NCBI RefSeq assembly: GCF_019710585.1
Contig: NZ_JAIFZQ010000020.1
Location: 186,001-250,000, forward strand
Length of the DNA stretch: 64,000 bases
Source: Arthrobacter sp. MAHUQ-56
GTDB lineage: Bacteria > Actinomycetota > Actinomycetes > Actinomycetales > Micrococcaceae
Direction of reading: 5' to 3'
Shown: positions 1 through 8,170 of the stretch, one piece after another
Numbering within the stretch: position 1 is the stretch's first letter
Layout of the letters: the number at the start of each line of letters is the position of its first letter
The notes under the pieces: generated by a model
Databases searched by the model: none
The model's input: the letters and a program-made list of their open reading frames with translations, nothing else
What the model was told of the DNA's origin: nothing
Program-made: the position numbers and the translations under genes

Positions 1-1
1 G

Positions 2-424
2 TGGACGCCCGAGGACATCGACTCCATGCTGAACCGCGAATCCGGGCTGAAGGGCCTGGCCGGAAACAACGACATGCGCTCCGTGGTGGAGGCCTCGGAG
101 GGCGGCAACGCCAGGGCCTCCGTGGCGCTGGCGGTGGCGTCCTACCGGCTCGCCAAGTACATCGGCGGGTACCACGTGGCCGTTGGCGGGGCCAAGGCGC
201 TGGTCTTTACCGCGGGCATCGGTGAGAACTCGCACCAGTTCCGCGCGCTGGTGGCCGAGCGGCTGGGCGCGCTGGGCATAGAGCTCGACGCCGGCCTCAA
301 CACCGGGCGGTCCAAGGAACCCCGGGTGATTTCCACGGCGTCGTCCGCGATCCCCGTCCTGGTGGTCCCCACGGACGAGGAACGCGCCATCGCTGAGGCG
401 ACGGCCGCCGTCGTCCGCGGTTGA
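2..424 (+). CDS. ackA: acetate kinase, C-terminal part (5' end outside window)
   Basis: Acetate kinase makes acetyl phosphate and ADP from acetate and ATP, reversibly, in the cytoplasm. Only the last 140 codons lie in the window; the reading frame is open from base 2, so the gene starts upstream. The fragment carries the family signature FTAGIGENS and the GGYHVAVGGAKALVF strand before it, followed by the usual C-terminal VPTDEERAIA segment. It ends 12 bases before the convergent end of the SQR-like gene. A phosphotransacetylase gene would be expected just upstream but cannot be seen. The family call is secure; physiological direction cannot be judged from the fragment. Confidence 0.95.
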   Translation, partial: WTPEDIDSMLNRESGLKGLAGNNDMRSVVEASEGGNARASVALAVASYRLAKYIGGYHVAVGGAKALVFTAGIGENSHQFRALVAERLGALGIELDAGLNTGRSKEPRVISTASSAIPVLVVPTDEERAIAEATAAVVRG

Positions 425-436
425 TCCTGCCTTTCC

Positions 437-1633
437 CTACGCGCGGCCCTTGAGGATCAGGTTCCAATAGATCCTGGGGAACAGGTCGCGGTCCACCACC
501 CAGGACAGCTTGCTCTCGTTCCAGGTGGGGACCCGGGGGATGGTGGGCATGGGACGGTAGCGGTCGTCGAACTCGGCGAACACCACCGTGTCCCGCGAGA
601 CCGTGAACGGGCACACCGAGTACCCGTTGTACTTGGCTTTCAGCGGCTTGCCTTTCCGCGCCGCCACGAGGTTCTTCGCCAGGACCTTGGCCTGTTTGCG
701 CAGCGAGCCCCCGGACTTGGAATTCGTGGTGCCGGCGGCATCGCCGAGGGACCAGACATTGGGGTAGCGGAGGTGCCGGAGCGTCTGCCGGTCAACCTCC
801 ACGAACCCGCCGGCATCCCCCGGATTTGGCAGGGTGGTGGACTTCAGCCAGTCCGGAGCCGACTGCGGCGGTACGGCGTTGAGCACGTCATACGCCAGGT
901 CTTCGGTGGTGTTGGCTGCGTTGTCACGGATGGTGGCCTTGCGTTCGGCCGGGTTCACCGCCACCAGTTCGCTGTTGGTGCGCAGCTCGATCCCGTACTC
1001 GGCAATCTTGCGGTCCAGCTCCCGGTCCACTTCCGGGACGCCGAACACGGTGGGATACGGCTGGACCATCACCACGCGGATCTTGTCCAGTACCCCCTGT
1101 TCCCGCCAGTAGTCACAGGCCAGGTACATCGGCTTCTGGCTTGCCCCGCCGCACTTGATGGGCCCGGCAGGCATCGTGAACACCGCCGTTCCGGCCGTCA
1201 GGCTGCTCAGGAGCGTCCACGCCTTGGGGGCGAGGTCGAACTCGTAGTGCGATGCCCCGTGGGGCGAGTGCACGGCCTCGGCCAGTCCCGGCACGGCCGC
1301 CCAGTCGAACTGCAGCCCCGGGCACACCACCAACTGCCCGTAGCCCACCACGGCGCCTGAGGCGAGGGTGACGGTGTTGGCCTCCGGGTCGACGTCGGCA
1401 GCGGCGTCATGGATCCAGGTGACGCCTTTGGGCGTGACGGATTCCTGGGTCCGGATGGCTTCCCCGGCCTGGGCGCGGCCGCCGGCGATATGCGAGAACA
1501 GCGGCTGGTAAAGATGGTGGTCCTTGGGCTCGATCACTGCCACGTCCTTGACGCCGTAGCGGTGTAGCCGCGCGGCCAGGGAGATGCCGGCGTTGCCGCC
1601 GCCGATGATGAGGACCTCGTGCCGGGCAGCCAT
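437..1633 (-). CDS. NAD(P)/FAD-dependent oxidoreductase, sulfide:quinone oxidoreductase-like
   Basis: Flavoprotein of 398 residues resembling the two-cysteine (eukaryotic/SQOR-like) sulfide:quinone oxidoreductases, which oxidise sulfide and pass electrons to the quinone pool at the membrane. The N-terminal Rossmann motif IIGGGNAGISLAARL (about residues 9-23) binds FAD. The segment TMPAGPIKCGGASQKPMYL puts one redox cysteine at residue 161, and YSVCPF puts the second at 341, a spacing of 180 like that in the mitochondrial enzymes. The gene begins 4 bases after a DUF2945 gene on the same strand, so the two are probably co-transcribed. A substrate other than sulfide is possible; conservation of both cysteines favours sulfide or a persulfide. 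Confidence 0.85.
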   Translation of the reverse strand: MAARHEVLIIGGGNAGISLAARLHRYGVKDVAVIEPKDHHLYQPLFSHIAGGRAQAGEAIRTQESVTPKGVTWIHDAAADVDPEANTVTLASGAVVGYGQLVVCPGLQFDWAAVPGLAEAVHSPHGASHYEFDLAPKAWTLLSSLTAGTAVFTMPAGPIKCGGASQKPMYLACDYWREQGVLDKIRVVMVQPYPTVFGVPEVDRELDRKIAEYGIELRTNSELVAVNPAERKATIRDNAANTTEDLAYDVLNAVPPQSAPDWLKSTTLPNPGDAGGFVEVDRQTLRHLRYPNVWSLGDAAGTTNSKSGGSLRKQAKVLAKNLVAARKGKPLKAKYNGYSVCPFTVSRDTVVFAEFDDRYRPMPTIPRVPTWNESKLSWVVDRDLFPRIYWNLILKGRA

Positions 1634-1637
1634 GGCG

Positions 1638-1844
1638 CTACTTCTTCTCGGTCAGGGCCGATGCCTTGTGCGCTGCGCGGGCGCCGGTCTTCTCCGACTC
1701 CACCACGTACTGCGGTTCATCATCGCTGGCGCGGTGGGTGTTGCCGTCCAGCTCGAAGTCGCTGGTCTTCTTTTCCACGATCTTCCCGTGCGTCTTGCCC
1801 TGGGAGGTGTTCCACTCCACGCGCGTTCCCTTGCTCAATGACAT
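1638..1844 (-). CDS. DUF2945 (Tudor-like) small protein
   Basis: Protein of 68 residues beginning MSLSKGTRVEWNTSQGKTHG, which matches the short DUF2945 family: an SH3/Tudor-like beta barrel with a conserved KGTxVxWN opening and a (K/E)YxVxSxKT-like middle, here QYVVESEKTG. The molecular role of the family is not established. The high lysine and alanine content of the C-terminus (AAHKASALTEKK) is typical. It is the first gene of a two-gene leftward unit with the SQR-like reductase. The 238 bases between it and the divergent SRPBCC gene should contain both promoters; I could not identify their elements with confidence. Confidence 0.85.
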   Translation of the reverse strand: MSLSKGTRVEWNTSQGKTHGKIVEKKTSDFELDGNTHRASDDEPQYVVESEKTGARAAHKASALTEKK

Positions 1845-2082
1845 CTGGACTCCTTAGCTGGGCGATACGTGGGTGTGTGCTGTTCTGCGCCCCCGGTTAC
1901 CCCAGGGCGCCCCGGAGCCAATAGTAAGCATGGCTACCTTGTTTTGGCAGCTGCGGGACCGAACCGGAGGCAGGTCTGTGGCAGTACGGGATGGCGGGCA
2001 TTGACACCGGCTGCGTCCAGGTCCATGCTGTCCCTGCCGGCCGCGCCCGGCCGGCATCAGGTGCCTTTCAAAGGAGAACGCT

Positions 2083-2535
2083 GTGCCTGTTGTGGAAGAA
2101 AGCGTCGTCATTCCCCGGCCACCGCAGGAGGTCTTCGATTTCCTGTCGAACTTCAACAATGTCGCTGTCTACGATTCTTCGGTTACGTCGTCGGAGCAGC
2201 TGGGCGACGGCCCCGCGGGAGTGGGCACCCGCGGCCGGGGAACCAGCAAAGTCATGGGGCGGCATTTCGACTGGACTGTCGAGGTCACCGAATTCGATCC
2301 GCCCCGGCGCATGGTGTCCCGGTCGGTGGAAGGGAAGCTCGACTTCGCAGTGACGTTCACGCTGGAACCTGCCGACGGCGGGACGCGCGTCACGCAGCGG
2401 ATTGACGCTGCGTCAGGCCTCGGCGGCATCTTTGGCAAGCTGGCCGACCCGCTGGTGGAGAGGGCGCAGGGCCGGACCGTCCGGGCCAATCTCGAGACCC
2501 TGGCGGAATGGATGGCCGAGCACCCGCAGCCCTGA
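2083..2535 (+). CDS. SRPBCC (START-like) family protein
   Basis: Protein of 150 residues with a GTG start set by AAAGGAGAA eight bases upstream. The opening VVEESVVIPRPPQEVFDFLS and the later TGVGTRGRGTSK-type and FDPPRRMVSRSVEG segments are those of the polyketide cyclase/SRPBCC fold, a helix-grip domain with a large hydrophobic cavity that binds lipids or other small hydrophobic ligands. There is no signal peptide, so it is cytoplasmic. It is single and monocistronic, and converges on the large acyltransferase gene with a strong hairpin between them. The ligand cannot be deduced. Confidence 0.85.
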   Translation: MPVVEESVVIPRPPQEVFDFLSNFNNVAVYDSSVTSSEQLGDGPAGVGTRGRGTSKVMGRHFDWTVEVTEFDPPRRMVSRSVEGKLDFAVTFTLEPADGGTRVTQRIDAASGLGGIFGKLADPLVERAQGRTVRANLETLAEWMAEHPQP

Positions 2536-2549
2536 TCATCCGGCGACGG

Positions 2550-5102
2550 TCAGCGTTCGACGGCGGCAGGACGCCGCCGTCGAACATCAAACCGGGCCGG
2601 GTGCCGGTGCAGTGCAGCCGTGGCCTTGTTGCAGGCCGCCCAGTACGCCACCCCCGCCGCCAGCGATGCGCCCACGGCCAGGGGCAGCCCCACGCCGGCC
2701 AGCGGGGGATAGACCAGCCAGTGCACCAGGTAGATGTGCATGGACGCGCTGGCCAGCAGGACGGTCAGGCGGCTCGCGGCACGCGGCACGCGGAGGGTTG
2801 GGAGCCAAGTGAGCAGCAGGATGCCGGCGATCACGGTGAGGTCCCGGTTGGGGTTCTCGAAGAAGCCCGGGACAGTGAGGAGTGCCAAGGCTGTGACCAG
2901 GCAGCGCTGCGGAAGGTTCCGGGCGCGCGCCACCGCCCAGCCCAGGGCGAAGAGCCAGAAAGCGGGAACGGTGTGCGGGACGTCCGGATCCACCAGTTCG
3001 AAGCGCGTCAGCAGTCCGGCGCCGAACAGGGCCAGGGGGTAAAGGAACGGGAACCGGCGCTCACTGCGGTGCAGCCACGGGATGGCGAGCAGGGCGGTCA
3101 TGGCCAGGAGCATGTAGACGATGACCTCGATGAACCAGAAATGCCACTGCGTCGTCACCTTCTCGGGGCCGAGGATGGCGTTCAGCAGCACGATGTTCAC
3201 AGGGCTGTAGCGGTCGGTGACCAGGAACGCGAACGCGATGAACACCATGCTGGGCACCACGATCCGCGCCACGCTGGTGAGTTGGCGGCGCAGGCGGGCG
3301 GCACCTTCGCCGGCCAGTTGGAAGCGGGCGAAGTTGAAGCCCGCGGCCGCTATCAGGACGTGCGCCATGCCCTGCCACTCGAACAGCCCGATATGGGTGC
3401 TGACGATGAAGACGATGCCCACCGCCCGCAGGACGATGCTGGTGTCCATCGGTGCGAGGAACCGTTGCCCGAGGGGAATCTTCGCGTCCGGAGTTGCCTG
3501 CGCTTTCGGCTCCAGGTCGCGGACCGCCGTGACGTGCCAGTCCGGCGGCAGGTGCCCCAGCAACTGCTCGAGCCGGACCGAGGCCGCCACGAAGGAGAGG
3601 GAGTCGCCGCCGAGCGAGACGAAGGTGTCCGTGCCGGAGATGCCGGTCCGTTCCAGGGTGTCCTCGAAGATCCGGCGGACGCTGTCCGGCGCGGAGGCAG
3701 AGGGTTCGCGCGGGGCGTGGGTATCCCGGGCCTCCGGCAGCGCCGCCACGGCAGGGTAGTCGATCTTGCCCGTCGCCAGGCGTGGCAGTTCGTCCACCGC
3801 GTGGAGGTCGACGGCGGCGCGGGGCAGGCCCAGGCCCTGTGCCAGGACCTTCGCCAGCAGCTGGGTGTCGTGCCGGCCTTCGATGGCGACGACGATGCTC
3901 CGGTCGCTGCCCGTGCTGGCCGCCGTGACCCCCATGTCCGCCAGGAGGCGCTCCACCTGGCCGAGATCGACCCTGAGTCCCACGATCTTGACGAACCGGC
4001 TGCGCCGTCCCAGGAGTTCGTAGAGCCCGGCGTCGTTCACCCGCGCAAGGTCGCCGGTGCGCAGCTCCGTCACGGTCCGGCCCAGCGCCAAATCGCGGGG
4101 GTGTTCGGCGTAGCCCAGCATCACGTTGGGTCCGGTATACACGAGTTCGCCGTCGGCCAGCCCGTCCACGGGGTCGATCCGGAAGGACCCGCCGGGGACC
4201 GGGACGCCGATGGCGCCGGCATGGTCCGCGGCGAGATGCGGCGGCAGGTAGGCCATCCGCGCCGTGGCTTCCGTCTGCCCGTACATGACGAAAAGGTCCC
4301 AGCCCTGCCGGCGTCCCAGGTCTGCGTAGTGCCGTACACGGTCGGGATCGAGCCGGCCGCCGGCCTGGGTGACGTAGCGCAGGGACGGCAGCTCCATGTC
4401 GGCGAAGCCGACGCGTTCCAGCAGTTCGAAGGTGTAGGGCACTGCCGCGAACGAGGTTGCCTGCCGGTGCCGGAACAGCTCCCAAAAGCACGGATCAACC
4501 ACGGACAGGCCGGTCAGGACCAGGCTGGCTCCGCGCAGCAGATGGCTGTTGATCACCGAAAGCCCGTAGCAGTAGGACATGGGCAGCGTGGTGGCCGCAC
4601 GGTCTGCGGAGGTGATTCTGAGGTAGGTGGCGATCGATTCGGCGTTGGCCTGCAGGTTCGCGTGGGAGAGCCGCACCAGCTTGGGCGAGCCCGTGGAGCC
4701 GGAGGTGCTCAGGAGCAGGGCCAGGTCCGGGTGCAGCTCGTGCCGGGTCCCGGGCCGGCGTTCGTCCAGTTGCAGCCCGCCCCTGGCCGGCTGCAGCAGC
4801 ACGTCCGGGTCGTAGGCGGCGACGAGGGACGCAAGGGCGGCGGGCTTGTCTTCCGGAAGCAGGATCAGCGGGTGCCCGCCCGCCAGCGCGGCAAGGTACG
4901 CCACCAGCGAGTCGACGTCGTTCGACGCCGCCAGGGCGACCAGCCGGCGTTCGCTGCCCAGCCTGGCGGCGAGGTCTTCGACACGCCCGGCGAGCTCGCG
5001 GTAGGTCAGGGTAAGCCCGTCGGCGTGGATGGCAGGGCTGTCTCCAAAGCCGGCAAGGCCGGCGGCGAAAGATGCCCGCGCGTGGTCAAGCTGCGTGGTC
5101 AT
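2550..5102 (-). CDS. Trimodular adenylation / carrier / membrane acyltransferase protein, iron-box controlled
   Basis: An 850-residue protein with three parts. Residues 1-455 form an acyl-adenylating domain: P-loop STSGSTGSPKLVRLSH (132-147), MYGQTEATARM (273-283), RTGDLA (348-353) and the catalytic lysine in ATGKIDYP (K446). Residues about 470-535 are a carrier domain with the phosphopantetheine site LGGDSL (S501). Residues about 550-840 are an acyltransferase-3 domain with around ten hydrophobic segments. The logic suggests an acid is activated, tethered on the carrier and transferred to an acceptor at the membrane. An iron box lies 12 bases before the start codon, so expression is probably induced by iron limitation. 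There is no good ribosome site; the mRNA may be nearly leaderless. Substrate and acceptor are unknown; a siderophore or envelope-lipid role is inference. Confidence 0.85.
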   Translation of the reverse strand: MTTQLDHARASFAAGLAGFGDSPAIHADGLTLTYRELAGRVEDLAARLGSERRLVALAASNDVDSLVAYLAALAGGHPLILLPEDKPAALASLVAAYDPDVLLQPARGGLQLDERRPGTRHELHPDLALLLSTSGSTGSPKLVRLSHANLQANAESIATYLRITSADRAATTLPMSYCYGLSVINSHLLRGASLVLTGLSVVDPCFWELFRHRQATSFAAVPYTFELLERVGFADMELPSLRYVTQAGGRLDPDRVRHYADLGRRQGWDLFVMYGQTEATARMAYLPPHLAADHAGAIGVPVPGGSFRIDPVDGLADGELVYTGPNVMLGYAEHPRDLALGRTVTELRTGDLARVNDAGLYELLGRRSRFVKIVGLRVDLGQVERLLADMGVTAASTGSDRSIVVAIEGRHDTQLLAKVLAQGLGLPRAAVDLHAVDELPRLATGKIDYPAVAALPEARDTHAPREPSASAPDSVRRIFEDTLERTGISGTDTFVSLGGDSLSFVAASVRLEQLLGHLPPDWHVTAVRDLEPKAQATPDAKIPLGQRFLAPMDTSIVLRAVGIVFIVSTHIGLFEWQGMAHVLIAAAGFNFARFQLAGEGAARLRRQLTSVARIVVPSMVFIAFAFLVTDRYSPVNIVLLNAILGPEKVTTQWHFWFIEVIVYMLLAMTALLAIPWLHRSERRFPFLYPLALFGAGLLTRFELVDPDVPHTVPAFWLFALGWAVARARNLPQRCLVTALALLTVPGFFENPNRDLTVIAGILLLTWLPTLRVPRAASRLTVLLASASMHIYLVHWLVYPPLAGVGLPLAVGASLAAGVAYWAACNKATAALHRHPARFDVRRRRPAAVER
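2555..2585. terminator. Bidirectional hairpin terminator between convergent genes
   Basis: A perfect 13-bp stem, GTTCGACGGCGGC at 2555-2567 and GCCGCCGTCGAAC at 2573-2585, with a 5-base loop. It lies between the SRPBCC stop and the end of the acyltransferase gene; the last codons of the latter run through the stem. No T-run follows. The same 13-bp core forms the terminator at 30720-30757. Confidence 0.7.
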
Positions 5103-5114
5103 CCGTCGATGTTA

Positions 5115-5133
5115 TTAGTTAAGGCTTACCTAA
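5115..5133 (-). promoter_or_regulatory. DtxR/IdeR-type iron box
   Basis: TTAGTTAAGGCTTACCTAA matches the 19-base actinobacterial iron-box consensus TTAGGTTAGGCTAACCTAA at 16 positions. It lies 12 bases upstream of the ATG of the 850-residue adenylation/acyltransferase gene and would cover its promoter, so iron-loaded IdeR/DtxR should repress the gene. A second box with the same score lies upstream of the iron-transporter operon at 30609-30627. Confidence 0.8.
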
Positions 5134-5176
5134 CAAAAATCGCCGTTATAGGAAAGTCGCTGGAGAAATACGGGTC

Positions 5177-7408
5177 CTACTTCAGCCCCGCCCCGGGGAG
5201 GAGCGCGGTGGCGCCCAGCGAATCGGCGATGAACGCGTAGTCCCACGCCCGTTCCCGCCACTGCACGTACCGTCCGGACGCGCCGCCGTGCCCGCCGTCC
5301 ATCTCGATCTTCATGACGATGGGCTCGGAACCGGTGGTCTTGTTCCGCAGCTCCTGCACCCACTTGGCGGGTTCCACGTACAGGACGCGGGTGTCATTGA
5401 AGGATGTGACCGCCGCGATTTTCGGGTAGGCCACCTCCCGGACGTTCTCGTAGGGGGAGTAGGACTTCATGTAGGCGTACGCCTGCGGGTCCGTGATCGG
5501 GTTGCCCCATTCCTCCCACTCCAGCGCGGACAGTGGCAGGTCGGGATCGAGGATGCTGGTGAGGGGGTCCACGAACGGCACCTGCGCCACGATTGCCGCA
5601 TACTTTTCCGGGGCCATGTTGGCCACCGCGCCCATCAGCAGGCCGCCCGCGGAGCCGCCCAGGGCGGCGATCCGGGCCGGATCCACCCACCCGGAGTTTG
5701 CCAGCCAGTCCGTGGCATCAATGAAGTCGGTGAAGGTGTTCTTCTTGGTGAGTTTCTTGCCGTCCTCATACCAGTGCCGGCCCAGCTCGCCGCCGCCGCG
5801 GATGTGCGCGATCACGAACACCACGCCCCGGTCCAGCAGCGACAGCCGCGCAATGCCGAACCCGGGATCCATGCTCATCTCGTAGGAGCCGTACCCGTAG
5901 ACCAGCCCGGCCGCCGTCGCATCCTGCTTGACGGACTTGTGCCGCAGCACTGAGAGCGGGATGCGGGTGCCGTCCCCCGCCGTCGCCCACTCGCGGGTGG
6001 CCACGTAGTCGCTGCCGTCGTAGCCGCCCAGGACGGGGCTTTCCTTGCGCAGCAGCAGGTCCCCGGCGGGCTGCTCCGGCGTGGGGAGCACGAAGTCGTA
6101 GATGCGCGACGGCGTGAAGTAGGACGTGTAGCCCAGGCGGATAACGGGGGCGTCGTAGTCCGAGCCGCCCACGCCCGCCGTGTACAGCTCCTCGTCGAAG
6201 GCCGGTTCCACGGGTGCCTGCTGCGCCGGCGTCCCCAGCCCGGCCAGGCCCATTACCTGGACCCGTTCGATGGTGTCCTTGCGGATGGAGACGATGAGGT
6301 GCGTGGCGGTGACGCCCGCCCCGTTGACGCGGACCTCGTCGGAATGCTCGACGACGGTCTGCCAGGACTGCCCGGCCAGGGGCTTTTCCAGCTCGGCCGG
6401 GTCCGCCAGGGAGACCATGGAGTTGATGGCGCCGCGGTTGTGCGTGAGGAGGATTTTCTCTGTCTTCTGCCCGTCCGGGCCTTCGAGCAGGAAGGGCTCT
6501 GCTTCGTAGAGGACCCGCTCGTTGCGGGAGATCACCGTGGTCAGGGTCTGGGTGGGGTCGTCGAAGCGCAGCAGTCGGGTTTCGCTGTACTCCGAGCACC
6601 CGATGCCCAGCACCAGGTGGCGCCGGTCCGCGGAGAGCTCGAAGCCGAGCCACATGGCGGCGTCGTCCTCCTGGTAGATCACCGTGTCCTCGGCCACGGG
6701 CGTGCCGAGCACGTGTGCCTTCACCTGGTACGGCCGCCAGGAGTCGTCCACCACCGTGTAGAAGATCCGGGTGCCGTCGGGTGAGAACGCAACGCCGTAG
6801 AAGATGTTCTCGATGACATCCGGCAGCAGTTCGCCGGTGCGCAGGTCTTTGATCCGGAGGGTGAAGCGTTCGTCGCCGGAATTGTCCACGGCGTAGGCGT
6901 AGAGGGTGCCGTCAATCGTTACGGCAGTGCCGCCCACGGAGAAGAACGGCTTGCCCTCGGCTTCCACGTTGCCGTCCAGCAGGACTTCCTCGCCGGGGAT
7001 TTCGACGCCGGCCTCCACCGCGGGCGGTGTCCAGTCGGCCACCTTGTCGCCGGTGTCCAGGGCCTTGACGCGGCAGTGGATGCCGTATTCCTTGCCTTCG
7101 GCGGAACGGCTGAAGTACCACCAGCCGTCCTTGCGGTGCGGGACGGAAAGATCGGTTTCCTGGGTGCGGCCCTTGATCTCCTGGAAGATCGCCTCGCGCA
7201 GCGGTTCCTGGTGCGCGGTGACCGCTTCCTGGTACGCATTCTCGGCCCGCAGGTGCTCGATGACCTCGGCGGATTCCTTGTCCCGGAGCCACTCGTAGTT
7301 GTCCACGTACGTTTCCCCGTGGTGGGTCCGTTCGGTGGGGATCTTCTTGGCGACCGGGGGTGCCGGGATGGCGGTGTTGGTGGCGTCCTGCAGGGGAGTG
7401 GAGGTCAT
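5177..7408 (-). CDS. S9 family oligopeptidase (oligopeptidase B / prolyl oligopeptidase type)
   Basis: Cytoplasmic serine peptidase of 743 residues that cleaves short peptides, probably after basic or prolyl residues. The N-terminal half is the beta-propeller that limits substrate size, with the family opening AKKIPTERTHHGETYVDNYE. The C-terminal alpha/beta-hydrolase domain carries the nucleophile in ALGGSAGGLLMGAV, an acid in the FNDTRVLYVEPAKW segment and the histidine in MDGGHGGASGRY. The chosen ATG, opening MTSTPLQDATN, starts just before the conserved region; the frame stays open for 77 codons further upstream without family similarity. It is monocistronic. A 278-base gap separates it from the divergent 7687 gene, with no element I can name. 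Confidence 0.92.
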   Translation of the reverse strand: MTSTPLQDATNTAIPAPPVAKKIPTERTHHGETYVDNYEWLRDKESAEVIEHLRAENAYQEAVTAHQEPLREAIFQEIKGRTQETDLSVPHRKDGWWYFSRSAEGKEYGIHCRVKALDTGDKVADWTPPAVEAGVEIPGEEVLLDGNVEAEGKPFFSVGGTAVTIDGTLYAYAVDNSGDERFTLRIKDLRTGELLPDVIENIFYGVAFSPDGTRIFYTVVDDSWRPYQVKAHVLGTPVAEDTVIYQEDDAAMWLGFELSADRRHLVLGIGCSEYSETRLLRFDDPTQTLTTVISRNERVLYEAEPFLLEGPDGQKTEKILLTHNRGAINSMVSLADPAELEKPLAGQSWQTVVEHSDEVRVNGAGVTATHLIVSIRKDTIERVQVMGLAGLGTPAQQAPVEPAFDEELYTAGVGGSDYDAPVIRLGYTSYFTPSRIYDFVLPTPEQPAGDLLLRKESPVLGGYDGSDYVATREWATAGDGTRIPLSVLRHKSVKQDATAAGLVYGYGSYEMSMDPGFGIARLSLLDRGVVFVIAHIRGGGELGRHWYEDGKKLTKKNTFTDFIDATDWLANSGWVDPARIAALGGSAGGLLMGAVANMAPEKYAAIVAQVPFVDPLTSILDPDLPLSALEWEEWGNPITDPQAYAYMKSYSPYENVREVAYPKIAAVTSFNDTRVLYVEPAKWVQELRNKTTGSEPIVMKIEMDGGHGGASGRYVQWRERAWDYAFIADSLGATALLPGAGLK

Positions 7409-7686
7409 GGATTCAATATATAGACCAGCCCCCGCCACAAGGCAGGCCGTTCGCTGACGGGGGAGAGGAGGCGCGGAGGGGGCCAAAGACTCTGGGGTGT
7501 GCTGGCTGGTACCGGCAGGCTGGAAGGACAGTTGCAGGCGGGGGCAGGAAGGAGATGCCATGTCACCCGAGCCAGGTCCGGCACCCACGAACCAAGGCAT
7601 GGCGTGCTGTTGCCCGTTGCATGGGAACCAGCTGCGCACTGCTCGCCCGCCGGCGGGTCTACCTGCCGAAGGGGCAGGTGGGCAGG

Positions 7687-8127
7687 ATGCTGCGCTTCGC
7701 GGACGGAAGCACCGCGCGTGTCTACCGGGAGACCGCCGTCCTCCGTCAACCGCCCCGGGAGCCGTGCGTCCTGGTTGTTTCGTTCAGGCTCCGGCTGGTG
7801 CGGGGCAGGGCGCACCGGCTCTTCGAGGCCGAAAGCATCCTGAACACTCCGTTGTTCGTCGGCTTCCCGGGGTTCGTCTCCAAGCTCTGGTGCGCCCATG
7901 ACACGTTCGGCGCCTACCGCGGCCTCTACGAGTGGGATGGTCCGGCGCAGGCGGAGGATTACGCCGCTGCCCTGTGGCGGGTCCTGGAACTGGTCAGCGT
8001 GCCCGGGTCCATCAGCTACAAAGTGCTGCCCGGGCTGCACCGGGATGAAGCGCTGGCGGATCCGGCGCGCATGCTCACCACAGCGGAACCGGACCACTCC
8101 TGGTGGCGGCTGCTCAGCCGGGCGTAA
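7687..8127 (+). CDS. Conserved hypothetical protein, probable partner of the following FAD monooxygenase
   Basis: Protein of 146 residues starting MLRFADGSTARVYRET; the ATG has AGGTGG five bases upstream. In-frame alternatives are GTG at 7678 and ATG at 7621. I do not recognise a named family. The region FVGFPGFVSKLWCAHDTFG and the following YRGLYEWDG resemble in layout the YdhR-like dimeric alpha/beta-barrel monooxygenases, but that is a weak pattern match. There is no signal peptide or membrane segment. It ends 43 bases before an FAD monooxygenase on the same strand, suggesting one transcript and a shared pathway. Confidence 0.7.
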   Translation: MLRFADGSTARVYRETAVLRQPPREPCVLVVSFRLRLVRGRAHRLFEAESILNTPLFVGFPGFVSKLWCAHDTFGAYRGLYEWDGPAQAEDYAAALWRVLELVSVPGSISYKVLPGLHRDEALADPARMLTTAEPDHSWWRLLSRA

Positions 8128-8170
8128 CGGCGCTCGGTAGTGGTGCCGGGTAGCGGAGGAACGGCGGGTC

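Noticed and set aside
1..225. Alternative frame over the acetate kinase end
   Set aside because: Arg/Gly-rich reading out of frame with the clear AckA motifs.
3061..4491. Second minus-strand frame inside the adenylation gene
   Set aside because: Out-of-frame reading of the same gene; Arg/Pro/Gly-rich.
2508..5240. Long open frame on the plus strand (910 codons) opposite the adenylation/acyltransferase gene
   Set aside because: Antisense shadow of a high-GC gene; composition is Gly/Arg/Gln-rich without domains, and the minus-strand gene has complete motifs.
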